DNA of 53,829 bases, from IMG/VR virus record IMGVR_UViG_3300010885_044768, positions 1-53,829 of that record; one strand, written 5' to 3'. The stretch is from a virus. How positions within the stretch are numbered: position 1 is the stretch's first letter; each line of letters starts with the position of its first letter. The notes beneath the pieces are model-generated. The model saw nothing but the letters and a program-made list of their open reading frames with translations, was not told the origin of the DNA and did no database searches. Below, in pieces: positions 46,645 through 53,829 of this stretch. Position numbers and translations under genes: made by a program.

Positions 46645-47103
46645 TTACGCCACTTCGTAAAATGCTCGGAAACTTAGTTGGTTTCCTGACGCAATAGTGA
46701 AAACGCCAGCTGGACCAGTCCAAGAAACATAAGTTCCAGCAGAGTTCATAATGTAAAAAGCCAAGCTTGTTGCTCCATTGTTAGTTACAAGCATCGGATA
46801 ATTGGTCGAAGCGTTGTAAATAGTTCCAAACCCACCGCCATACATAGCTGTTTTTATGTTTTTGCCAGAAGGAACTGTTATCGATGGCTGACTAGGGATA
46901 GCGCCACCTGTGCCAAAAGTAATCAAAAATTCAAGCAAAAGAGTTTTTCCAATTTGGGCGTAACGAGCAGTCATGACACCGCCAGTTCCTAATGTCAATC
47001 CGCTCAAAGTCGGCGTGTAAGAAGTCCAACCGCTTGCGTCAAAACTGTTATTCAAATCATCAGCGGTAAGGACATCACCTGCTGTCCAAAGTTTGTAAGC
47101 CAT
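46645..47103 (-). CDS. Tail tip / receptor-binding-like protein
   Basis: 152 residues. MAYKLWTAGDVLTADDLNN is a typical start of phage tail-end proteins; a jelly-roll-like body follows (SGWTSYTPTLSGLTLGTGG, ARYAQIGKTLLLEFLITFGT). Placed after the large tail tip protein. A role in receptor binding is inferred. Confidence 0.7.
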   Translation of the reverse strand: MAYKLWTAGDVLTADDLNNSFDASGWTSYTPTLSGLTLGTGGVMTARYAQIGKTLLLEFLITFGTGGAIPSQPSITVPSGKNIKTAMYGGGFGTIYNASTNYPMLVTNNGATSLAFYIMNSAGTYVSWTGPAGVFTIASGNQLSFRAFYEVA

Positions 47104-47116
47104 AGTTTATTTTCTC

Positions 47117-49957
47117 CTAATAAGATAAAACATTCGAATCTAACACACCAACAACATTGCTGTCTAGTCGGAATGGCTGATTTGCAAGCGAACCAAGTGA
47201 CAAAGTTGTCATGTGGCGGTTATCTACAATTTCATGATTCACACCAATAACATTATAAAAAGCAACTTCTTGAGTAGCCATCCGCAAAGGCTGATAAGTC
47301 AAACGAATCATCGAACGGATGTCAATACCAAGAATTTGTTCCTTAGCCGCATTGCTAATTGCATCGGTTGCAATTGTAATAGATTCAACTCGAAGCTCTG
47401 GTCGAGAGTAAGAGGTGAGGTATGTTTTAGCAATCGCTAAAACAGAAGCGTCATCAATGTTGAGATAATCGCCATCCGCAAAAGTTCTAACTCCGTAAGC
47501 TGCTTGCAAAGCAGTATCTTCAGCGACTAATGTCGGTTGCATTGTAGAACCATCATTACGAATCAAAGAAATACGATTGAAAAGTCGCTCGCTTGAATAG
47601 CTGACTTGCATGTCCATAATAGGGATGTCTGAACCTGAAGCGTCAGACAAAGAGAGATAAGAAACAGTTGGGTTGATTGTGCCAACATAATCGGTCAAAA
47701 CGCTAGTCGAAGCATTTGGCAGACCTGTCCAAGCAGTTGTGTAACGATGGTTTGATGGAGCAATCGGAACAAAAGTGCCGTCAAAATAAGAATTCAAAGT
47801 AGCGCCTGTTTCGGCTAAAACAGAATCTACATAAAACCCAGCAGAGTTGCCTGTTGCTGTGCTGAGATAAACAGTCCATCCGTTTACTCCACCAGTAGGG
47901 GTGCCTGTGACCGACAACCTTGTCCAAGTGTTTGCAGATACAAGAACTGTCGTTGTCGGGTTTACACCGCTAGGAGTAAACAAAACAGATAAAGTAATGT
48001 TTTGAGCAACGGTCGTGTAAACATACGCACTAAATCTGCCAGCAGAACTCCATCCGCCACCATCTGTGTAATTTATGTTGCAAGATTGACCGATGTAATC
48101 ATAACCAACAGATAGAGCGTAACCTCCTGCTTGCCGAGGGCTAGAAACCCGAGAATAGTGAGGACCACTCGAACTTACTTGTTGCCAATAACTTGTGTCA
48201 GTTTCAAAGTTAGGATTTTTGCAATAATTCGTTCGAGTAGTCGAAACGCTCCAAGTTCTCGAAAGCCAAGTGCGGTCACGAAAAGTAGCTGTGCCATCTC
48301 GACTAACAAAAAAGTCACCCGATTCAGCTTTAGCAACCTGCTGAATGTATTGCAAAGTATTTGTGTTATCTGCAATCTCGTCAGTAGTTACCTGATTGTA
48401 TCCAAAGTCAATGTCTGTTGCGTCATCCCAATTGACTTCAATTTTATTTAGAACACCTGAGATTCTCGGACCAATGTATTCTTGAACATTCAGGTATTCC
48501 AGCAAAGCTGTTTTAGACAAATTAGATAAACCATCGTAAGCGACAAGCGTTGCCACCGAATCATGGTTGCTGTTCATGAATTCGAAAGACCATGAATCTA
48601 TAAACCCATAAAAAATAACTTGGTTATCGCTTGTTATCTTTACAGCGCCAGCAGGTTTGACCTCATCGCTAAAAAGACCACCATAAACTTGCCTCAAACT
48701 TGTCGAAGCATTAGCTGACCCTGACCACGAATAAGACACATTTGGTTCAAGCGCTGAGTAACCATCAAAATAATTTGTAAGAGTTGCAGATTTTTCTAAA
48801 AGCACAGCATCAACAAAAGCAACACCGCCAGCGGTTTCTCCTGAACCATTTTGGATTTTAGGTTCAATGTAAGTGACACCAGCTGGAATAGTCCAAGTTA
48901 CAAACAATCTAATCCACGCTGATGTGTTGATTGTGTTGAATCCACCATCTTGAAAAGCAACTCTTGTTCCGCCTGATGAAACATCAAAACCTGAGATGGT
49001 TGCTTGCCATTGAGCTGTGCTTGTGGAGTTTTTTATGTAGTAACTAAAAGTGTAAGTTTCACCATTTACAACAGGTATTCGAGAGCTAGGGTAAGCAGAT
49101 AAAAAAGATGCGCCTGAACCGTTTGTAAGTTGTGCTGATGCGCTACCTACACAGGCTGTCGATGTTGTTCGAGCAATCGACATTGTTCCAAGAGTTGTCC
49201 AGCCAGTTGTATTAGTTTCAAAGCTCGGATTAGTAATCAGATTAGTGCGAAGATAATTGTAAGTTGAGCCATCAAAATAATCGTTCAAAGTAGATGACTG
49301 CTCAAACATTGCAGCATCGTAACGAGTTTTTGAAGATGCCGCAGGTGCAGTAGTCGAACGAATCCTAAAGTCAGCTTTTATTGCGTTATTAGGGGCGATA
49401 GCAACGACACTCAATCTGCTCCACCCAGTAGTCAGAACACTCACAGATGGCGCTGTCGATGATGAGATGTAACCACCAAACGCATACCAGTCAATTGTTA
49501 GCGTATGAGGGCGAGCAGTTGTAACTTCTTTCACATACACACTTGCAGCATAAGATTGACCAGCAACAACAGTAACTTGCGGAGAATAAGGGTTTACCCA
49601 AGCATCGCCAGCAGAGCCAGTCCAAGTTGCCTCTAAGGAAGCTGTTCCCTTATAAAAATCAGATGTAACTCTTGCAATCGAAGCCAAGTTTGCTGACCAG
49701 CTAGTCGTATCAACTTCTAAACTCGGATTAGTAAAAAGGTTTGTTCTAGTCGAAGCTAAAGTTGTATAAGTCGGGTCAAACTCTCGAAAAGTATTAGACA
49801 GTTTTACAGAACAACTACCAGCGGCATAAACATCAAGTTCACGACTTGTGCCACGAGATACGCTCGCCTCACGAAAAAAAGAACTTACATCATTCCAAAC
49901 ATAAGCACCATTTAATTTGTTGTAAGCAATCTCAACAATCTCATTAGGTTTTCCCAT
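47117..49957 (-). CDS. Large minor tail protein with three carbohydrate-binding-like modules
   Basis: 946 residues. The hub-like core (EIAYNKLNGAYVWNDVSSFF; VKPAGAVKITSDNQVIFYGF) is interrupted by three CBM4/9-like jelly rolls, each opening RTNL.TNPS.E.DTT.W or a variant (about residues 80, 235 and 580) and closing with ..ATL..YFDG. Such modules bind sugars, probably host surface glycans. The C-terminal part resembles tail hub proteins. It follows the tape measure gene directly. Confidence 0.8.
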   Translation of the reverse strand: MGKPNEIVEIAYNKLNGAYVWNDVSSFFREASVSRGTSRELDVYAAGSCSVKLSNTFREFDPTYTTLASTRTNLFTNPSLEVDTTSWSANLASIARVTSDFYKGTASLEATWTGSAGDAWVNPYSPQVTVVAGQSYAASVYVKEVTTARPHTLTIDWYAFGGYISSSTAPSVSVLTTGWSRLSVVAIAPNNAIKADFRIRSTTAPAASSKTRYDAAMFEQSSTLNDYFDGSTYNYLRTNLITNPSFETNTTGWTTLGTMSIARTTSTACVGSASAQLTNGSGASFLSAYPSSRIPVVNGETYTFSYYIKNSTSTAQWQATISGFDVSSGGTRVAFQDGGFNTINTSAWIRLFVTWTIPAGVTYIEPKIQNGSGETAGGVAFVDAVLLEKSATLTNYFDGYSALEPNVSYSWSGSANASTSLRQVYGGLFSDEVKPAGAVKITSDNQVIFYGFIDSWSFEFMNSNHDSVATLVAYDGLSNLSKTALLEYLNVQEYIGPRISGVLNKIEVNWDDATDIDFGYNQVTTDEIADNTNTLQYIQQVAKAESGDFFVSRDGTATFRDRTWLSRTWSVSTTRTNYCKNPNFETDTSYWQQVSSSGPHYSRVSSPRQAGGYALSVGYDYIGQSCNINYTDGGGWSSAGRFSAYVYTTVAQNITLSVLFTPSGVNPTTTVLVSANTWTRLSVTGTPTGGVNGWTVYLSTATGNSAGFYVDSVLAETGATLNSYFDGTFVPIAPSNHRYTTAWTGLPNASTSVLTDYVGTINPTVSYLSLSDASGSDIPIMDMQVSYSSERLFNRISLIRNDGSTMQPTLVAEDTALQAAYGVRTFADGDYLNIDDASVLAIAKTYLTSYSRPELRVESITIATDAISNAAKEQILGIDIRSMIRLTYQPLRMATQEVAFYNVIGVNHEIVDNRHMTTLSLGSLANQPFRLDSNVVGVLDSNVLSY

Positions 49958-52537
49958 TTATGGAGTTCTCCAGCTAGCAGTCGATTGGCGTTCATAAGTT
50001 TTGATAGCTTCAACAATAGCTTTACCAATCGAATTTTTATCGCCAACACCACCCGAAACTTGAAACGAAAAAGTAGTCTGATTAGTAGCAACAGCCCGAC
50101 CAGTCGCCAACGCAGTATCACCCAACTGATTGTAAAGACTATTCAACTCAGGGATGTCACCGCCAGCGTTCAAGCTCTTAGCTAAAGCCAAACCCTCGAC
50201 AGGTCCAGCAGCAATAATCTGATTCAACAACATTGGGTTCAAATTCTTTTGCGACAACCCAACAATCTCTGCACCAAACTCTTTAGCCTTATCAACAAGA
50301 CGGCGAGCGTTCGCAATAACATTAGCGCTACTTCGACCCATCTTAGACACATCAAAACCACTCATAATCGACTGCTGAATACTTTGCATCGTATTCTTTA
50401 CAACATCACCGACTTTAGCAATCCCAGCTGCCGTTTGAGCAAACTTAGATTCAAGACCAGTAATCGCCTTAGAACCGCCCTTGACAATCTGGCTATAAAT
50501 CTTCTCCCAGCCCTCACCAGCTGAAACAACTTGATTAGCCAAATCTTCATTCAAACCCATAGAAATAAGTTTCAAACGAGCAGTTTGTTGCTTAGCTTCA
50601 TTGCCCATTTTTTTGTAGAACTCAGCAACAGGATTCTTTTTAGCCTGAGCTTTGCTACCTGAGCCACCTTGAGTTTGACCGCCACCCACACCTAGCGTAG
50701 TCAAAGCAGGCACTCTGACAGATGATGCCGTAACAGCTTTTTCGCCAGCAATCTTGGCTTCACCGATAGCTTTACCTTGCTTGAAAGCTGCGGTAATAGA
50801 ACTTTTTGGAAGTTTAGGAAGAGTTGCCTGCCCCATAGCGCTTAGAACAGAATTAATACCGTCAATAATTCCATTCAAGATAGGTTCAATGTAAGGGTAT
50901 AACCAATCGATAAAGCCCTTGATGTCGGTCACTACTTTGGCAACAAACTCACCAACTTTTTGAATAATTGCGCCCAAAATTGGCACAAGAAATTTCAAAA
51001 CAGGAATAAGCAACTTAAGAATAATCTGTGCAATCTTAGAAAGAATCGGCATCAAAGTCATAAACAAGTCAATGAACGGCGGAAGGATTGAAGTTACCAA
51101 AGATAAAATAGGCGGAATCAACGGCAACAACGCATCGACCAATTCAAAAACAATCGGGATAAGCGGAGTTACCGCATTGATTACGCTAATAAAAGCATCC
51201 ATCAGCATCGGCATAGCATCCAAAGCTATTTGCACAACTGTGTCTAATACTGGACCAAGGCTCTGCCATAATCCCATAAGTGCATCAATAAACATTCCGA
51301 TTGATGGCAATAATTTAGTAAAAGCATTAGCAATAAGAGTGCCAAGTTGAGTAAATACTGGCATCAGTTTTTGCACAGAAGAAAAAATTAGCTCCCAAGC
51401 TGGAAGTAACGCAGTCAAAATACTGCTCAAACTAGGCAAAAGCCCATTCACCAAAGTGGCAAGAGGGGCGGCTAGAGATGAAAATAAACTCAAAAGGGGA
51501 GCTAACAATGCAAGTAGCGGAGGTAAAATTGCTGACACAATGTTGGCAAAAACTTCAGCCAAAACTTTTAGAATGTCAAAAATCGGTTTCATGACAGGCT
51601 CAAGACCGCCCATCGCCAAAGTCACAGCTTCAATAACTGGATTCAACGCTTTGACCGCATCCGTCAGCAACGGACCAAGAACCTGAATAAGAGGAACAGC
51701 TGCCGCCGCTAACTTAGCCATCGCAGGAAGTAAAGCTCCACCCACATCTTTTTGCAAGTTTTGGAACAACGCAGAAGTTGTTTTAATTTGGTTGCCGTAT
51801 GTATCGCCATACTTTACAAAGTCGCCCTGAGCGACACCCATCTGGTCCATGATAGATTTTTGGCGAACCATAATTTTTTGTTGTTGAGTAAGATTTTTAC
51901 CAGTCTTACTAATACCCATCGCCATCGCTGCTTGACCGATACTATTCTCATCCAACAAAATGTTGAAACGGCGCAACGGTTCATACTCGCCACGCAAACC
52001 CTGCTGAATAGCCATCAAAGCAGACTCAGTTGGCAAGTCAAAAAACGAGCCTAAGTCACCAGCGGCTTGAACCATTTTGGTCGAAAAGTCTGACTGAGCA
52101 TCGCCAGCAAGACCAGCAGATTTTGCGTAACCACCAAAAGACTTAGCAAAACGCAACGCACTATTTTCAGCAATACCAGCAGTAACCGCAGCATTTTTTG
52201 CAAAATCCTGCACCTTTTTTGCGCCATCGCCAAACATCTGATTGACACCCTCGAACTCAGCCTCAAAGTTCGATGCGCTTTGGATAGCACCTTTTAGAAA
52301 CTGTTGCCCTTGAATGGCAACAAAACCGACAACAGCACCTTTTACAAGAGTTCCCAGTTTGAGAGCAGAACGACCAATCGAATCAAACGAACCCTTGACA
52401 TGTTTTTCGGTTTGGTCTGAGCCTTGCTGTGCGCTTTTAGTAAAGTTCTCAGTAGCTTTACGAGCTGCATCCATACCAGCGGTATAAGAACCAATGTCGG
52501 CTTTTAGCCGAGCTGTGACATTGATTACTGATGACAT
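49958..52537 (-). CDS. Tape measure protein
   Basis: 859 residues. VINVTARLKADIGSYTAGMDAARKATENF opens the usual tape measure domain; NASNFEAEFEGVNQMFGDGAKKV-type segments follow, then a long run of hydrophobic helices (about 300-520: LPALLALLAPLLSLFSSLAAPLATLVNGLL). The length sets tail length, roughly 1.5 angstrom per residue by the family rule. It starts just after the chaperone frameshift region. Confidence 0.93.
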   Translation of the reverse strand: MSSVINVTARLKADIGSYTAGMDAARKATENFTKSAQQGSDQTEKHVKGSFDSIGRSALKLGTLVKGAVVGFVAIQGQQFLKGAIQSASNFEAEFEGVNQMFGDGAKKVQDFAKNAAVTAGIAENSALRFAKSFGGYAKSAGLAGDAQSDFSTKMVQAAGDLGSFFDLPTESALMAIQQGLRGEYEPLRRFNILLDENSIGQAAMAMGISKTGKNLTQQQKIMVRQKSIMDQMGVAQGDFVKYGDTYGNQIKTTSALFQNLQKDVGGALLPAMAKLAAAAVPLIQVLGPLLTDAVKALNPVIEAVTLAMGGLEPVMKPIFDILKVLAEVFANIVSAILPPLLALLAPLLSLFSSLAAPLATLVNGLLPSLSSILTALLPAWELIFSSVQKLMPVFTQLGTLIANAFTKLLPSIGMFIDALMGLWQSLGPVLDTVVQIALDAMPMLMDAFISVINAVTPLIPIVFELVDALLPLIPPILSLVTSILPPFIDLFMTLMPILSKIAQIILKLLIPVLKFLVPILGAIIQKVGEFVAKVVTDIKGFIDWLYPYIEPILNGIIDGINSVLSAMGQATLPKLPKSSITAAFKQGKAIGEAKIAGEKAVTASSVRVPALTTLGVGGGQTQGGSGSKAQAKKNPVAEFYKKMGNEAKQQTARLKLISMGLNEDLANQVVSAGEGWEKIYSQIVKGGSKAITGLESKFAQTAAGIAKVGDVVKNTMQSIQQSIMSGFDVSKMGRSSANVIANARRLVDKAKEFGAEIVGLSQKNLNPMLLNQIIAAGPVEGLALAKSLNAGGDIPELNSLYNQLGDTALATGRAVATNQTTFSFQVSGGVGDKNSIGKAIVEAIKTYERQSTASWRTP

Positions 52538-52539
52538 GA

Positions 52540-53078
52540 TTACCTCTTTTTACTAGCTTGACGAGCTTCTTCAGGCTCAATGATTGACAAAACTGCTAAC
52601 CACTCAACCCACTCAGCGTTGCTCAGAGGCAAGAAGCTAGGCGAACCCTGCTCAAGTTCACGAACAGTTCTGCCTAGCCTCTCAGCAATTATGAACTTTG
52701 CTCGTCTTTCAGGGTTGAGGAAGATTTTTTTGCTGCGATGTCCACAGCTTCCTCACCAAGACCTGACAAACGCTGACCGACCTGAATCAAACGGTCAATA
52801 GCCGCAGCAGATTTTTGCTTTAGAGTTGGAATGTCAGCTTCCGTAAACAAACGCTCACCAGATTCAGGGTCATAAGCTGTGCCAACAAGAATGCCAGCGT
52901 TGAATGCTTTCACATTCGGCTCATTAGTCTGTCGGTCAAGAATCGAAGCCAAAAAGTCATCTTTAGCTCCAAGAGTAAAACCCTTTACAAGAATCTTGAT
53001 GTTACCCCATTCAGGGATTTCAACAATCTCAGATGGTGTATCATTTTGAATAGCAAGAATTTGGTCACGAAGTGCCAT
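52540..53078 (-). CDS. Tail assembly chaperones G and GT with programmed -1 frameshift
   Basis: The first reading frame (53078-52689, 129 residues, MALRDQILAIQNDTPSEIVE) ends shortly after a run of seven A (52731-52725). That run forms the slippery heptamer A-AAA-AAA in frame. A -1 slip continues as KK-IFLNPERRAKFIIAERLG...EWVEWLAVLSIIEPEEARQA to the TAA at 52542-52540, giving a fusion of 179 residues. This G/GT arrangement upstream of the tape measure gene is a hallmark of siphoviruses; G and GT coat the tape measure during tail assembly. Confidence 0.9.
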
Positions 53079-53090
53079 GTGTAACTCCTA

Positions 53091-53516
53091 TTAGAATGTG
53101 CCGATGGTGGTAGCTCCAGTTCGTTGTAGCTCCAAGCTCAACGATACCACATCACCAACAGGCGCACCGATTTCATAAGATGTCACGATAGCTGTGCCTG
53201 AAAACTTTTTTGCACCAGTAGCAGAACCCTGTGGACCAAAAACAAACTTTAGGCTAGCAAGAGTTCCAGCAACAAGAGCATCGATAGCGCCCTCGATAGT
53301 GGTTGCAGTAGTCTGGTCAAACAAGCCCTTGATGCTGATAGTCGCATCATTCTGACCTGTGATGTAAGTCTTGGCGTTGCTACCAAAAACAGAAGTTTCA
53401 GCAGTTTCAAGATTTAGTGAATAAGAAATCTCATTAGCGATTGAAGTCAAGCTAGTAAGAGTGCCAGCTGAGTTGTCCAGCTGAATGTAAGCGTTTCTAC
53501 CATGAACGAATGCCAT
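53091..53516 (-). CDS. Major tail tube protein B
   Basis: 141 residues, paralog of tail tube protein A. Contains ETAETSVFGSNAKTYITGQND, ISIKGLFDQTTATTIEGAID and SYEIGAPVGDVVSLSLELQRTG, but no extra C-terminal domain. Two tube genes side by side suggests a duplicated tube with one decorated form. AAACTAATAA precedes the start closely after protein A's stop. Confidence 0.85.
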   Translation of the reverse strand: MAFVHGRNAYIQLDNSAGTLTSLTSIANEISYSLNLETAETSVFGSNAKTYITGQNDATISIKGLFDQTTATTIEGAIDALVAGTLASLKFVFGPQGSATGAKKFSGTAIVTSYEIGAPVGDVVSLSLELQRTGATTIGTF

Positions 53517-53519
53517 TTA

Positions 53520-53829
53520 TTAGTTTCTCCTTGCGATGGAAATGGTTAGTGTGATTGAACCTGTGCCAGCGGTTAGCGTGGTGTTGGCTCGCAGGTAGCG
53601 GTTTACAGTTCCGCTAACAGCTAGGGTTTCACTTGTGGTAGTGGTTGCACCAACAGAAGCAAAAGTAATCAAGTCCACCCAAGTTGAGTTATCAACAGAA
53701 TGTTGAACCTTGATAGTTGAGGCTGTGCTACGAGTGTTCACAGTCACATGCAAATTGGCAGTCGCACCCAAAGCAGTCAAAGCTGCGTTGTCGTAAGCTG
53801 TTCCAACGGTGCTAGCAGACTGAGCAGCC
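53520..53829 (-). CDS. Major tail tube protein A, C-terminal part (continues from base 1)
   Basis: In-frame sequence enters at the right edge as AAQSASTVGTAYDNAALTAL and ends ...YLRANTTLTAGTGSITLTI. The pattern (IKVQHSVDNSTWVDLITF, ETLAVSGTVNRYLRA) is the beta-rich C-terminal extension found on longer tail tube proteins. It aligns in order after the end of the 1-414 half. Joining base 53828 to base 1 restores one open frame. Confidence 0.8.
   Translation of the reverse strand, partial: AAQSASTVGTAYDNAALTALGATANLHVTVNTRSTASTIKVQHSVDNSTWVDLITFASVGATTTTSETLAVSGTVNRYLRANTTLTAGTGSITLTISIARRN

Overview
This window reads as an essentially complete genome of a tailed double-stranded DNA phage (siphovirus type: tape measure, tail tube, tail assembly chaperone with frameshift) that infects an actinobacterium. 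The host call rests on a WhiB-like regulator, a TIGR04338-like metallopeptidase domain, likely leaderless transcripts and GTG starts. The AT-leaning composition points to a low-GC aquatic actinobacterium rather than a high-GC soil genus; that is inference. The two window ends lie in the same gene: the N-terminal half of a tail tube protein runs off base 1 and its C-terminal half enters at base 53829, and the frames join exactly if base 53829 and base 1 are the same nucleotide. The sequence is therefore probably a circular or circularly permuted map cut inside that gene.

Layout. Minus strand, reading downward: replication and regulation (40.9-35.3 kb: peptidoglycan-binding-domain protein, winged-helix initiator, helicase loader-like protein, DnaB-like helicase, WhiB, DUF932); ParB-like protein, a NiCoT nickel/cobalt permease, MT-A70 methyltransferase and terminase small and large subunits (35.3-31.6 kb); a Mom-like DNA modification protein and two small genes (29.9-28.7 kb); portal and MuF (28.5-24.5 kb); a large cargo operon (24.5-15.3 kb); scaffold, decoration and major capsid proteins, fibre-like proteins, head-tail connectors and tail terminator (8.1-0.4 kb); then, across the origin, two tail tube proteins, chaperones, tape measure, tail tip, CHAP endolysin and holin-type proteins (53.8-45.5 kb). 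Plus strand: four clusters of mostly small early-type genes (8.2-11.9, 12.3-13.6, 30.1-31.6, 37.1-37.6 kb) and a recombination cluster (41.1-45.5 kb: YqaJ exonuclease, RecT/Bet annealase, HNH, SSB).

The most unusual system is the operon from 27.0 to 15.9 kb. Seven proteins carry nine copies of a short histidine-rich motif, consensus K-H-[LM]-x-G-[KQL]-H-D-Q-S-[TSF]-H. Each copy sits directly in front of a different enzyme-like module: three ADP-ribosyltransferase-like domains, a zeta-toxin-like kinase, an HExxH metallopeptidase, an acetyltransferase-like region, a C-terminal SIWDV-type domain, and two paralogous domains resembling DUF3626. One protein is a MuF head protein fused to two of these modules. 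The same operon encodes an XkdF-like prohead protease fused to a Dps/ferritin-like domain. The simplest reading is a set of capsid-packaged effectors sharing a targeting or cleavage tag.

Other notable signals: a tmRNA-like tRNA-like structure with no tag reading frame (13711-13790, minus); a phage promoter class with GGGCGTGT about 35-36 nt upstream of the -10; sigma70-like promoters whose transcripts begin with a small stem-loop followed by a strong ribosome binding site; two predicted leaderless genes; a repeat cluster inside the initiator gene that may be the origin; and three-hairpin RNA downstream of the Mom-like gene with a loop complementary to the phage's usual ribosome binding sites. 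No integrase was found.
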